This document shows, one piece after another, positions 22,750 through 30,768 of a DNA stretch of 64,000 nt. The stretch lies in NCBI RefSeq assembly GCF_024714495.1, contig NZ_JAMZMJ010000001.1, positions 1,054,001 to 1,118,000 on the forward strand, read 5' to 3'. Positions within the stretch are counted from its first letter, which is position 1; every line of letters begins with the position of its first letter. This DNA is from Marinoscillum pacificum (GTDB taxonomy: Bacteria; Bacteroidota; Bacteroidia; Cytophagales; Cyclobacteriaceae). The translations under genes were made by a program, and so were the position numbers. The notes under the pieces were generated by a model. The model saw nothing but the letters and a program-made list of their open reading frames with translations. It was not told the origin of the DNA and made no database searches.

Positions 22750-24231
22750 TTGTCATCCAAAATCACTTCTGAGAACCTGAATAAGTTAATAATTCCTAAT
22801 CCATTCGCAATTGCTATAGATGATCTTGGCTGGATGAAAGGACACAATGAAGGGCATGATGGATTTGGACCATACAGAACTGGTTTAAATAGGAATATGA
22901 CTCTAAATGACTATAAGGCTGTTGTCGATATTGCTCAACAAGTTGGTGTACGCTTACAAGGGTTGTTCATTCTTGGTGAATTAGACAGAGATAACTTCCT
23001 CAAAAACCACCCTTCCACAACTCAGCTCCAAAAAAATTGGGACAACTCTGAAAATATTTCAGATCTCCAACTCAGAATTATGGACTTTGTTAAAAACAAC
23101 AGCAGTCACCTCGAACTGGGCCTGCATGGCATTGGTCATGAACATTGGACCAATGAAGGCAAACGAAAACGAGCAGAATGGTATAACAGAGAAGACAAAC
23201 AACCTTGGCCTGAAGAAATTATTAGAACTCACCTAACATGCTTTAAGCAAATACTTGCTCAGTATGGAATATCAGAAGACATGAGTCACTCTTTTCCTGA
23301 AAGTTTCGTGCCATGTGCCTATAGCTATTATTGGAACCCAAAAGGTGATTATAGCCTCGGAACCGTTCTTAGCGAATATGGAGTTCGTTTTGCAAACACT
23401 GACTTTACAAAAATTCCAGAATGGAATCCTCCGTCAGATGCAAATGGAGGAGACTTTGATCATGGTGTTCATGTTTTGAATAGATTCAATTATGGAAATG
23501 CCTGGCATGCTGCTGGAGAGCTACCTACTACCCCACTAGAAGAGCAAACTACTGACTTTATAGAGACACACTGGCCAAATCTTCTTTTTAACGACAAAGA
23601 AGGTCAGGAAGAGGTCTCTAGAAAATGGACTAACTATTTCAGAACCGTTCAATCAAGCGAGAGTAGATACTGCGCCAAAAATACCGCTCAATTACACTCT
23701 CAATGGCTGTACAATAAATACACAAAAGTTACCAAAGCTCAGGATGGTTATATTATTGACAATACCGCGATGATTGATCGTGTTTATCAAGGATATGCTT
23801 TGGTCAATCTTGTTCTTAAAATCAAACTAGCTTCCAACCAACACATATCTTCAGCTTCTTTAAATGAAGAACCCATTTCAGCCTACTTTGAAGATCAAGG
23901 ATATGGATTTCTATATTTACCACCTTTGCTACAGAAGAAGTATATTCTAAAAATTGAACTTGGAAGTCAACTTATTAAAGAAACCATTTGGCATGATACG
24001 ACTTCTAACATTTTAGAAGTAACTCATAAAGAGGAAGAAACCAAGGTTGATATCTGCTGGTATGGCGATCAACAACTAACCATGTTAACAACTAAAGAAC
24101 CAATAGAAATAGAATCCAACAATCCCGGCATTAAGATCAAAGGCTGGTTTCAAGAAGAGGACAGGATCATTATTCGTCTTATAGCTCATGACATTCAAGG
24201 AGAAACAGGCTCTATAAAAATCAAATATTGA
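22750..24231 (+). CDS. Polysaccharide deacetylase-like protein
   Basis: 493 residues without signal peptide. The N-terminal 300 residues look like a NodB/glycoside hydrolase-deacetylase barrel: an Asp pair in FAIAIDDLGW (27-29 region), a catalytic-type His pair in LGLHGIGHEHW and a later SHSFPESFVP segment. The C-terminal 150 residues are beta-rich, as in accessory domains. A TTG at 22750 is the only sensible start, since the next Met is after the Asp pair. The family assignment rests on these motifs and is tentative. It is a single gene, with convergent SiaC-like gene downstream. Confidence 0.6.
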   Translation: MSSKITSENLNKLIIPNPFAIAIDDLGWMKGHNEGHDGFGPYRTGLNRNMTLNDYKAVVDIAQQVGVRLQGLFILGELDRDNFLKNHPSTTQLQKNWDNSENISDLQLRIMDFVKNNSSHLELGLHGIGHEHWTNEGKRKRAEWYNREDKQPWPEEIIRTHLTCFKQILAQYGISEDMSHSFPESFVPCAYSYYWNPKGDYSLGTVLSEYGVRFANTDFTKIPEWNPPSDANGGDFDHGVHVLNRFNYGNAWHAAGELPTTPLEEQTTDFIETHWPNLLFNDKEGQEEVSRKWTNYFRTVQSSESRYCAKNTAQLHSQWLYNKYTKVTKAQDGYIIDNTAMIDRVYQGYALVNLVLKIKLASNQHISSASLNEEPISAYFEDQGYGFLYLPPLLQKKYILKIELGSQLIKETIWHDTTSNILEVTHKEEETKVDICWYGDQQLTMLTTKEPIEIESNNPGIKIKGWFQEEDRIIIRLIAHDIQGETGSIKIKY

Positions 24232-24265
24232 AATAAAAAAACAGCCGACCACTTACGTGGCCGGC
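24231..24265 (-). terminator. Rho-independent terminator for the SiaC-like gene
   Basis: On the minus strand GCCGGCCAC, loop GTAA, GTGGTCGGC (24244-24265, one mismatch) is followed by a long T-run (A-run 24231-24241 on plus). Confidence 0.8.
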
Positions 24266-24296
24266 CATATCACCATGAAACTATATACTAAAACAC

Positions 24297-24710
24297 TTAC
24301 TTTATTTTGATCTTCAGATCAAATAGCTCAGCAAAGTCCCTTGCTGTGTCTATCATATCTTCTTCCGAATTATACACATCCCATTGGATGGCTACAAGGT
24401 GACCTGCATTCTGTGCATCTAGCAAACTTCTGAACAGGTCAAACAATACTTTGGCTGTCGAGGTATTGAACGTCTTGAAGTTCAAGTGCAATACACCCGT
24501 ATTCATTTGTTTGATTTTTTGTTTGAAATCCTTCAACACTTTGCCATAGAATAACTCTATGATATCTCTTGTTGAGGTTCCTTTTATCATTAGGTAGTTG
24601 CTGCTTCGGTCATACTTCACATAGGGAGTAGTCAACGTTAGCTCGATGATCGCTTCAATTGTACTTGCGAAAATCGCTGGACTCAAGGAATAGTTTATTG
24701 CGCTTATCAT
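24297..24710 (-). CDS. SiaC-family (DUF1987) regulatory phosphoprotein
   Basis: 137 residues matching DUF1987: YVKYDRSSNYLMIKGTSTRDIIELFYGKVLKDF in the first half, then LHLNFKTFNTSTAKVLFDLF, where the NTST motif holds the Thr/Ser that SiaB-type kinases phosphorylate, and IQWDVYNSEEDMIDTARDFAEL. In Pseudomonas, SiaC with SiaA phosphatase and SiaB kinase switches aggregation through a diguanylate cyclase. No siaA, siaB or cyclase is next to it. A 30-base gap separates it from the exported protein gene upstream. Confidence 0.75.
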   Translation of the reverse strand: MISAINYSLSPAIFASTIEAIIELTLTTPYVKYDRSSNYLMIKGTSTRDIIELFYGKVLKDFKQKIKQMNTGVLHLNFKTFNTSTAKVLFDLFRSLLDAQNAGHLVAIQWDVYNSEEDMIDTARDFAELFDLKIKIK

Positions 24711-24740
24711 CGTCTTATCAATTTTAATTTTTACTACTGA

Positions 24741-25217
24741 TTAATTAGAAGCTAACACTCCGCCTTTGCTTCCAGCATTCAATCGGATGGTAATCACACC
24801 TTGCACTGTAGGTCTCATGGCACGTACGCCAAGTCCTGCACCTACTTTTACCTGTTTGATTGGTGATACGCTCGTCAGCAAACTTGGAGTAATGGTGAAG
24901 TTCTCTCCGTTGCTTACTCCTGTTCTTACATTGAAGCCTAAATCAAAGAATTGTCCTGAAACGACCGGATAGGTAAAATAGGCTCCGTAAAATTCTTTTT
25001 CGCAGTTCCAGGGAGTGGATTCTTCTGTTAACATACCGTCTACTGCCTTTTGGAAAAAGCCTCCAATTTCAATTCCTGATTTGGTATTGAAACCTAGAGC
25101 TGATCCTACTTTTGGACCAACTTCTGTTTGCTCAATGTAGCTTTTAAGAGATAAGCCCTGTCCGAATGCGATTGTTGTTATTACTACTAGTGCGAATGTT
25201 GTGAATATAGTTTTCAT
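24741..25217 (-). CDS. Exported beta-rich protein, likely small outer-membrane barrel
   Basis: 158 residues with a Sec signal peptide (MKTIFTTFALVVITTIAFG, then QGLS). The rest alternates polar and hydrophobic residues with many Gly (SGIEIGGFFQK, FYGAYFTYPVVSGQFFDLGFNVRTGVSNG, GAGLGVRAMRPTVQGVITIRLN), as in a small barrel. Cotranscription with the SiaC-like gene downstream is possible. No family recognised. Upstream, 25218-25559 (342 bases, divergent from the symporter gene) shows no ORF, RNA or clear promoter box to me. Confidence 0.6.
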   Translation of the reverse strand: MKTIFTTFALVVITTIAFGQGLSLKSYIEQTEVGPKVGSALGFNTKSGIEIGGFFQKAVDGMLTEESTPWNCEKEFYGAYFTYPVVSGQFFDLGFNVRTGVSNGENFTITPSLLTSVSPIKQVKVGAGLGVRAMRPTVQGVITIRLNAGSKGGVLASN

Positions 25218-25559
25218 GGTCTCTTTGTGTTTTAATTACAAATCAAAGCTGCCACTTTAACTACCTGAAAACGAGAGCGAAACACTGAATTCAAAAAACG
25301 CGAGACAGCCTCAAAACAAATGAGGGATACGGCCAGGGACATTACGCATCTATCACACTAAGTACTTCTCGTAGAGACACGAGATTTACGCGCATATCCC
25401 CTTCAAACATCCTCCAAATCAACTTTTTGACAAGCTTATTTAGTTTTACAGCTGACTGAATTAATTATCTATTAACAACAGAATTTTCTTAATAGACAGG
25501 TCAACACTGTTATTCTTTACATTATTTTAGGCTTCATTATTCTCGCAAAACAGCAAAAC

Positions 25560-27341
25560 ATGGTATTGAACGCCCTCGATTGGTCCTTTGTGATCGGATT
25601 TTTCATCATTTCATTAGGTATCGGAATTTGGACAGCCAAGTCAGGCAACAAGGACGCTGACGATTATTTCACTGCAAGTGGCAAAATGCCCTGGTGGCTA
25701 CTAGGTGTGTCCATGGTAGCAACTACCTTCTCTACCGATACTCCCAATCTCGTTACCGATATCATTCGCCAAAATGGTGTTTCTGGAAACTGGGCATGGT
25801 GGGCTTTCCTATTAACAGGCATGTTGACAGTATTTGTATATGCCAGACTATGGAAGAAATCCGGTGTAGTCACCGATGTAGAATTCTACGAACTAAGATA
25901 TAGCGGTAAAATCGCTCGATTCTTACGTGGTTTTAGAGCGATCTATTTGGGCTTACTATTCAATGTGATGATAATGGCTACCGTTTCTTTGGCTGCCATT
26001 AAAATCGGAGGTGTACTTTTAGGACTCACACCAATTCAAACTGTTCTTATCGCGGGAACAATAACAGTGGTTTACAGCTCACTTGGAGGACTGAAGGGCG
26101 TTCTGATTACAGACTTCATCCAATTCTTCTTGTCTATAACAGGAGCATTCATTGCGGCATACGTGGCCTTGCAACACCCAAAAGTTGGAGGATTGAGCAA
26201 TTTGCTAAAACATGAGAATGTAGTTGACAAGTTAGATCTATTCCCATCTCCATCTGATCCAGAAATCTTCCTCATGATCTTTTTGATCCCATTATTAGTT
26301 CAATGGTGGTCTGTTTGGTATCCTGGAGCAGAACCTGGTGGTGGTGGATACATTGCTCAACGCATGTTTGCCGCCAAAAACGAAGATCATTCCATTAAAT
26401 CGGTTCTATTCTTTAATGCAGCACATTACGCCTTAAGACCATGGCCATGGATCATTGTAGCCTTGTGCTCATTGGTTGTATTCCCAGATCTGGACAGCTT
26501 TAGAACAGCATTCCCAGACTCAGAAAGTATTATTAATCATGACCTGGGCTATCCAGCCATGCTAACTTTTATACCTTCAGGTTTATTAGGCATCGTAGTT
26601 ACTTCCCTTATAGCCGCCTATATGTCTACTATTTCAACTCACCTCAATTGGGGAGCATCATATATTGTCAATGACTTTTATAAGCGATTTGCCAAGCCAG
26701 ATGCGACTCAGAAAGAGATGCTTAATGTAGGAAGAATCGTTACGGTTATCCTGATGATTCTCACCATGATCTTCGCGCTGCTTTTAGACAATGCACTAGG
26801 TGCCTTCCAAATCTTATTGCAAATAGGTGCTGGAACAGGATTAATTTTCATACTGAGATGGTTCTGGTGGCGTGTAAATGCTGCCAGTGAACTAACCGCA
26901 ATGATAGTAAGCTTTGCAATTGCCATTTATTTTGGACTGATTCATCAAAAACTTGGTTTTGCCCCACTAGCTGACTGGGAGCAATTAGTAATTGGCGTTG
27001 CAATCACCACTGTAGCATGGGTTCTAGTAAGTTTCGTAACTACTCAGACCAGCATGGAGACCATGGTCAAATTTATTAATCAAGTAAATCCAGGTGGACC
27101 AGGTTGGAAATCTATTGTCGCCAAAGCTAAGTCGGAAGGGTACGAACTAACTGCAAAAACTGAGTCATGGAAAGTACCAGTTGGTATTCTTTGCATGATA
27201 GCAGGTACTGTGGGCATTTACTCGTTCCTTATGGGTACGGGCTTGTTCATCTATGGAGAAACTCTAAACGCCTGTCTTTTAATGGCATTAGCAATAGTTT
27301 CTGTAATCGTACTAACGAAGCTATGGCAAAAAGTCAAATAA
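25560..27341 (+). CDS. Sodium:solute symporter (SSS family)
   Basis: 593 residues with about 14 membrane segments. The SSS fold is shown by GFFIISLGIGIWTAKSGNKDADDYFTASGKMPWWLLGVSMVATTFSTDTP at the start, VYSSLGGLKGVLITDFIQFFLS in the middle and YMSTISTHLNWGASYIVNDFY, the family signature with the sodium-site Ser/Thr. It should import a solute, perhaps a sugar, with sodium. The substrate cannot be read from the sequence. ATG at 25560; monocistronic, followed after 85 bases by the nuclease gene. Confidence 0.9.
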   Translation: MVLNALDWSFVIGFFIISLGIGIWTAKSGNKDADDYFTASGKMPWWLLGVSMVATTFSTDTPNLVTDIIRQNGVSGNWAWWAFLLTGMLTVFVYARLWKKSGVVTDVEFYELRYSGKIARFLRGFRAIYLGLLFNVMIMATVSLAAIKIGGVLLGLTPIQTVLIAGTITVVYSSLGGLKGVLITDFIQFFLSITGAFIAAYVALQHPKVGGLSNLLKHENVVDKLDLFPSPSDPEIFLMIFLIPLLVQWWSVWYPGAEPGGGGYIAQRMFAAKNEDHSIKSVLFFNAAHYALRPWPWIIVALCSLVVFPDLDSFRTAFPDSESIINHDLGYPAMLTFIPSGLLGIVVTSLIAAYMSTISTHLNWGASYIVNDFYKRFAKPDATQKEMLNVGRIVTVILMILTMIFALLLDNALGAFQILLQIGAGTGLIFILRWFWWRVNAASELTAMIVSFAIAIYFGLIHQKLGFAPLADWEQLVIGVAITTVAWVLVSFVTTQTSMETMVKFINQVNPGGPGWKSIVAKAKSEGYELTAKTESWKVPVGILCMIAGTVGIYSFLMGTGLFIYGETLNACLLMALAIVSVIVLTKLWQKVK

Positions 27342-27426
27342 TCTATCAGTCAATAACTTACATTGATACTTTGATTTAATAAATCACTTGACATAAAACG
27401 GTATTTTTCAGATTTTTAAAATAAAA

Positions 27427-28197
27427 ATGAAAAAATCAGTCCTCCTAATCTGCTTTTGTATTTCAATAATCACATATGCTCAAGATTTTGATCATAGCCC
27501 TGTTGGGTTAGAAGGAGAAATTGAATCCTATGCCCAATTCAAACTCAATTACTCTGAGACACATGAACAACCACTCTGGGTAGCTTATTACCTGACTCAA
27601 ACCGAATTAGGGTTGCCAGGCAGAGATCGTGCCTCCAGATTTATTACGGACACTAATATCAGCACAGGTTCGGCTACCCACGATGACTATACCAACACCG
27701 GGTATGATAGAGGACATTTATCTCGTGCTGAATTCAATAAACAAACCGAACAGTCTTATGAAGAATCTTTCCATATGTCCAATATAAGCCCGCAGATTGG
27801 AGCCAATTTTAACCGAACTGGTGGAGACTGGTATAATCTAGAAGAATTAGAAATGGATATTGCTTATGGATTAGATGGACTCTATTCCGTTACCGGCCCA
27901 ATATTCAAAGACAATCTGGACGTGATTGGTGATGAAGTTGCTATTGTGGTACCTGGATATTTTTATAAAGCCTTCCTCTCCCCTGACAAAAAAGAAGCAA
28001 TTGCTTTTGTACTACGTCATGACAATATCGATGACAACTCTCTTTGGGAGGCTGTAGTCACCATTAATGAATTGGAGGTTTTAACTGGAATGAACTTCTT
28101 CGGAAGACTTGACAACAAAGACGAAAAAAGTTTAGAAAGCCAATATAATTTATCCTATTGGCAAAATGCAGCTCAGATTGGAGCTGAGGAGAGATAG
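27427..28197 (+). CDS. Secreted DNA/RNA non-specific endonuclease
   Basis: 256 residues with signal peptide (MKKSVLLICFCISIITYAQ). The beta-beta-alpha-Me nuclease domain carries the catalytic motif DRGH at 94-97 (H97) and the metal-binding Asn in QIGANFNR (N129), then the W..LE signature at 135-140. Family members (NucA, Serratia nuclease) degrade DNA and RNA outside the cell for nutrient use or protection. ATG at 27427. Confidence 0.92.
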   Translation: MKKSVLLICFCISIITYAQDFDHSPVGLEGEIESYAQFKLNYSETHEQPLWVAYYLTQTELGLPGRDRASRFITDTNISTGSATHDDYTNTGYDRGHLSRAEFNKQTEQSYEESFHMSNISPQIGANFNRTGGDWYNLEELEMDIAYGLDGLYSVTGPIFKDNLDVIGDEVAIVVPGYFYKAFLSPDKKEAIAFVLRHDNIDDNSLWEAVVTINELEVLTGMNFFGRLDNKDEKSLESQYNLSYWQNAAQIGAEER

Positions 28198-28246
28198 TTA
28201 ATTTCTCATCTGAGGTATAGTAAAAAACAATTAAAGACCTAAAAAC

Positions 28247-28279
28247 AAAAAACCCTGACCAAGCGAACTTGTCAGGGTT
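28247..28279 (-). terminator. Terminator of the tRNA-Ser/tRNA-Arg transcript
   Basis: Minus-strand AACCCTGAC (28279-28271), 11-base loop, GTCAGGGTT (28259-28251), then a T-run. It lies 7 bases past the tRNA-Arg 3' end. Confidence 0.85.
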
Positions 28280-28285
28280 ATTGTG

Positions 28286-28359
28286 TGATTCCACCAGGAC
28301 TCGAACCTGGAACCTACTGCTTAGAAGGCAGTTGCTCTATCCAGTTGAGCTATGGAACC
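28286..28359 (-). tRNA. tRNA-Arg (anticodon TCT)
   Basis: 74 bases without an encoded CCA. Acceptor arms GGTTCCA and TGGAATC pair, the anticodon stem-loop is CTGCCTTCTAAGCAG with TCT, and the T-arm contains GGTTCGAGTCC. Reads AGA. Second in a minus-strand transcript after tRNA-Ser, 40 bases apart. A small palindrome CTAGAAATCTAG lies between the two tRNAs (28364-28375). Confidence 0.95.
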
Positions 28360-28397
28360 ATCAACTAGAAATCTAGCAATTTTCAGAGACTGTACTC

Positions 28398-28486
<89 letters not shown>

Positions 28487-28535
28487 GGGTAATTTTCTGA
28501 ATTCAAAAACTTATTAACTAAGCTTTTCAATTTAG

Positions 28536-28607
28536 AACCCGAATCATGTGGTTTCTCCCGATAACTATCGGGAACTCACCCATCACTTCGGGTTATATTC
28601 TGAATCT
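28536..28607 (-). pseudogene. Degenerate tRNA-Ser 5'-half copy with a palindrome in place of the D-arm
   Basis: CATGTGGTTTC (28545-28555) and ACTCACCCATC (28574-28584) are identical to tRNA-Ser at 28455-28465 and 28470-28480, and the next 23 bases match the tRNA's 5' flank at about 17 positions. Between the two blocks, the 4 tRNA bases AGCC are replaced by the palindrome TCCCGATAACTATCGGGA (28556-28573). The edges AACCCGAA (28536-28543) and TTCGGGTT (28587-28594) pair as an outer 8-bp stem. It lies inside the tRNA transcript leader, between the -7 box at 28671-28678 and tRNA-Ser. Confidence 0.75.
28556..28573. repeat. REP-like palindrome
   Basis: TCCCGATAACTATCGGGA: 8-bp perfect arms around AC. 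It resembles the palindrome beside tRNA-Cys (57403-57418) in outline (TCC....TA..GGA) but not in sequence. Confidence 0.6.
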
Positions 28608-28670
28608 TTAAGACCCTCTTTTGGGCCTTCTCGCCTTCGCTAAAAGCGCGAGCCTCTCTGAAAAGGAGTG

Positions 28671-28678
28671 CAAATATA
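28671..28678 (-). promoter_or_regulatory. -7 promoter element of the tRNA transcript
   Basis: Minus-strand TATATTTG matches TAnnTTTG. Transcription would start near 28664, giving a leader of about 180 bases before tRNA-Ser that includes the tRNA-Ser half copy. Confidence 0.5.
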
Positions 28679-28807
28679 AACAGCCTTTTTAAAAATCATA
28701 ACTCTTGCCAATTAAAATTATCCACATACCACTTATCCTTAAAATTCGTTAAAAGGAGCAGCTTCTAATTGGGTAGTATTAACGGTATATGTATTTTTGG
28801 GCCGCTT

Positions 28808-29776
28808 ATGACTTGGGCATATTCTTTAGACACATTCGAATTAGTAATCATTGCGGTTTTTGCCGCTCTGTACATCTTGTATGTTGTGCGTCTTACGCGC
28901 ATCAAATCAAGACTTAATGTTCCTATCAGCAAATGGTTGATCAAATTCACCATTCGCACGCTCTACTTCCTCATGATACTTGGAGCATTGTTGGGCCCAT
29001 CTTTTGGAGATACCACTCGCGAAATCAAATCAGTAGGTAAGGACATTTTCGTGTGCGTAGACCTCAGTGAGTCCATGAATGCATTTGATGTGCAACCTTC
29101 TCGATTGGAAAAGCTGAAATTTGAACTTAAAAATGTTGTAGAGGCATTCAGTTCTGATCGTATAGGATTAATCATGTTTTCTAATGAAGCATTCATGCAA
29201 TGTCCCCTCACCTACGACAACAATGCATTGAATCTTTTTATACAGGCCTTAAATACTTCTCTAGTACCTAGTAGCGGTACTGATTTTGGTCCTCCATTAA
29301 AGATGGCCTTGAAAAAACTAACAGATGAAGCAACCTCGGTCACACAACAAAAATCGAAAATCATCATTTTGATTAGTGATGGAGAAGACTTTGGAGAAGA
29401 AACTGATCAAATAGCAGAAGAAATTGAATCATCTGGTATCAAACTTTTTACACTGGGCATTGGTACCGAACGAGGTAGTAAAATCATGACCAACCGTGGC
29501 TATAAACGCAACAACCAGGGCGAAGAAGTGGTTAGTAAAATCAACACCAAGTCACTTCGAAAACTCGCAGCAGACACTGGTGGTAAATTTTTCGAAATTA
29601 ACGAACGTCAAAACGATGTTGAGCGTTTAATTAATTCGATTAATGACATTGAAGGCGAATTGAGAGACGCCAAACAGCTCGATGCGAAGGCAAACAAGTA
29701 TTTTTATTTCCTCATTGCGGCATTGGCATTGATGTTGATTGATGCATTGATAACTGTAAAAGTAATTAAGCTATGA
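28808..29776 (+). CDS. batB: BatB-like VWA-domain membrane protein
   Basis: About 322 residues if started at ATG 28808; an in-frame TTG at 28769 with AAGGAG about ten bases upstream would add 13 residues. Two N-terminal membrane segments, a VWA domain with the MIDAS motif DLSES (VCVDLSESMNAFD) and a TD...P loop (SGTDFGPPL), and a C-terminal membrane segment (YFYFLIAALALMLIDALI). This is the Bat layout, linked in Bacteroides to aerotolerance and in others to envelope stress. Stop overlaps the next gene by ATGA. No moxR, DUF58, batA, batD or batE is present alongside. Confidence 0.82.
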   Translation: MTWAYSLDTFELVIIAVFAALYILYVVRLTRIKSRLNVPISKWLIKFTIRTLYFLMILGALLGPSFGDTTREIKSVGKDIFVCVDLSESMNAFDVQPSRLEKLKFELKNVVEAFSSDRIGLIMFSNEAFMQCPLTYDNNALNLFIQALNTSLVPSSGTDFGPPLKMALKKLTDEATSVTQQKSKIIILISDGEDFGEETDQIAEEIESSGIKLFTLGIGTERGSKIMTNRGYKRNNQGEEVVSKINTKSLRKLAADTGGKFFEINERQNDVERLINSINDIEGELRDAKQLDAKANKYFYFLIAALALMLIDALITVKVIKL

Positions 29777-30645
29777 AGCAGCTATTATTTCTATTACTTC
29801 TAATCAATACCACAGATCCTTCTGAGATCTCACGATACAACAAGTTGAAAAACAACGCAGAAGTAGCTTTTGAACATGGTCAATACGATGTGGCTATTCA
29901 AAACTATAGCATGCTTTATGATACCCTTGGTGCGGATGATCCCGCTATTGCATTAAATATGGCTCACAGCTATTATGCACTAGGAGATAGCTCAAACGCT
30001 ACACTCAAATACCAGGCGGCAGCATCCTCCAATAATCAAAAGCTTAAGTCTATCGCTTATCAGCAATTAGGTGTTATGGCCGACAAGCCTCAAACCTTAA
30101 ATGAGTCGTTAAACTATTTAAAGTCCTCACTTAAAGCTGATCCAACCAATGAGGAAGCTCGATTCAATTATGAATTGGTGAAGAAAAAGCTGGAAAAACA
30201 AAAGCAACAACAACAAGATCAAAACCAGCAAAACAAAGACGATCAGGAAAAGAAAAACGAAGATCAAGAAAAGAATCAAGATCAGCAGGATCAACAAAAG
30301 GGCGATCAGGATAAGCAAAACGAAGAGAATAAAGAAAACCAGGACCAGCAAGATCAGGAACAAGAAAACCAGGATCAGCAGGATCAGGAAAAGAAAGACG
30401 GTGAGCAAAAAGAAGGCGATCAGGAAAAACAACAAGAGCAACAGCAAGATGGCGAGCAGTCTGATGAAGAGAAAAAGAATGACAATCAGGAGATGAGCAC
30501 CAAAGAAAAGCTGGAGCAAATGAATATCAGCGAAGAGAAAGCGAAGATGATCCTTGAGGCCATGAAAAACAATGAAATCCAGTACATCCAGCAGCAACGT
30601 CGCAAGCCTACCAAAGCTCCTGAAAGTGGCAAGCCGGACTGGTGA
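29773..30645 (+). CDS. batC: BatC-like TPR protein with Gln/Asp/Glu/Lys-rich repeat
   Basis: 290 residues. A short hydrophobic N-terminus, TPR repeats (about 20-140: YNKLKNNAEVAFEHGQYDVAIQNYSML, ALNMAHSYYALGDSSNATLKYQAAA), then about 100 residues of low-complexity Gln/Asp/Glu/Lys sequence built on units like QDQQDQE (about 145-240) and a helical tail (MSTKEKLEQMNISEEKAKMI). This matches BatC, which works with BatB. ATG overlaps batB by four bases, so coupled. The repetitive DNA may be prone to length change. Confidence 0.8.
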   Translation: MKQLLFLLLLINTTDPSEISRYNKLKNNAEVAFEHGQYDVAIQNYSMLYDTLGADDPAIALNMAHSYYALGDSSNATLKYQAAASSNNQKLKSIAYQQLGVMADKPQTLNESLNYLKSSLKADPTNEEARFNYELVKKKLEKQKQQQQDQNQQNKDDQEKKNEDQEKNQDQQDQQKGDQDKQNEENKENQDQQDQEQENQDQQDQEKKDGEQKEGDQEKQQEQQQDGEQSDEEKKNDNQEMSTKEKLEQMNISEEKAKMILEAMKNNEIQYIQQQRRKPTKAPESGKPDW

Positions 30646-30768
30646 TACTATATAATTCAAGGTTGTAGATTTTTGTTCTTGGGTTTTATAAGTCCAACTT
30701 TAATTGATCTCTTTAACTTTGAACTAATACCACAAAACATTTAACCTTAACACACCCAAAAATAAGAA

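Noticed and set aside
28558-28640. CRISPR-like or insertion-sequence repeats upstream of the tRNAs
   Set aside because: Only one palindrome and one degenerate tRNA copy are present; no regular spacers, transposase or target duplication.
30127-30660. 177-codon minus-strand ORF opposite batC, almost entirely Leu/Ile/Phe
   Set aside because: It is the reverse complement of the Gln/Asp/Glu/Lys-repeat of batC; composition is an artefact of that repeat.
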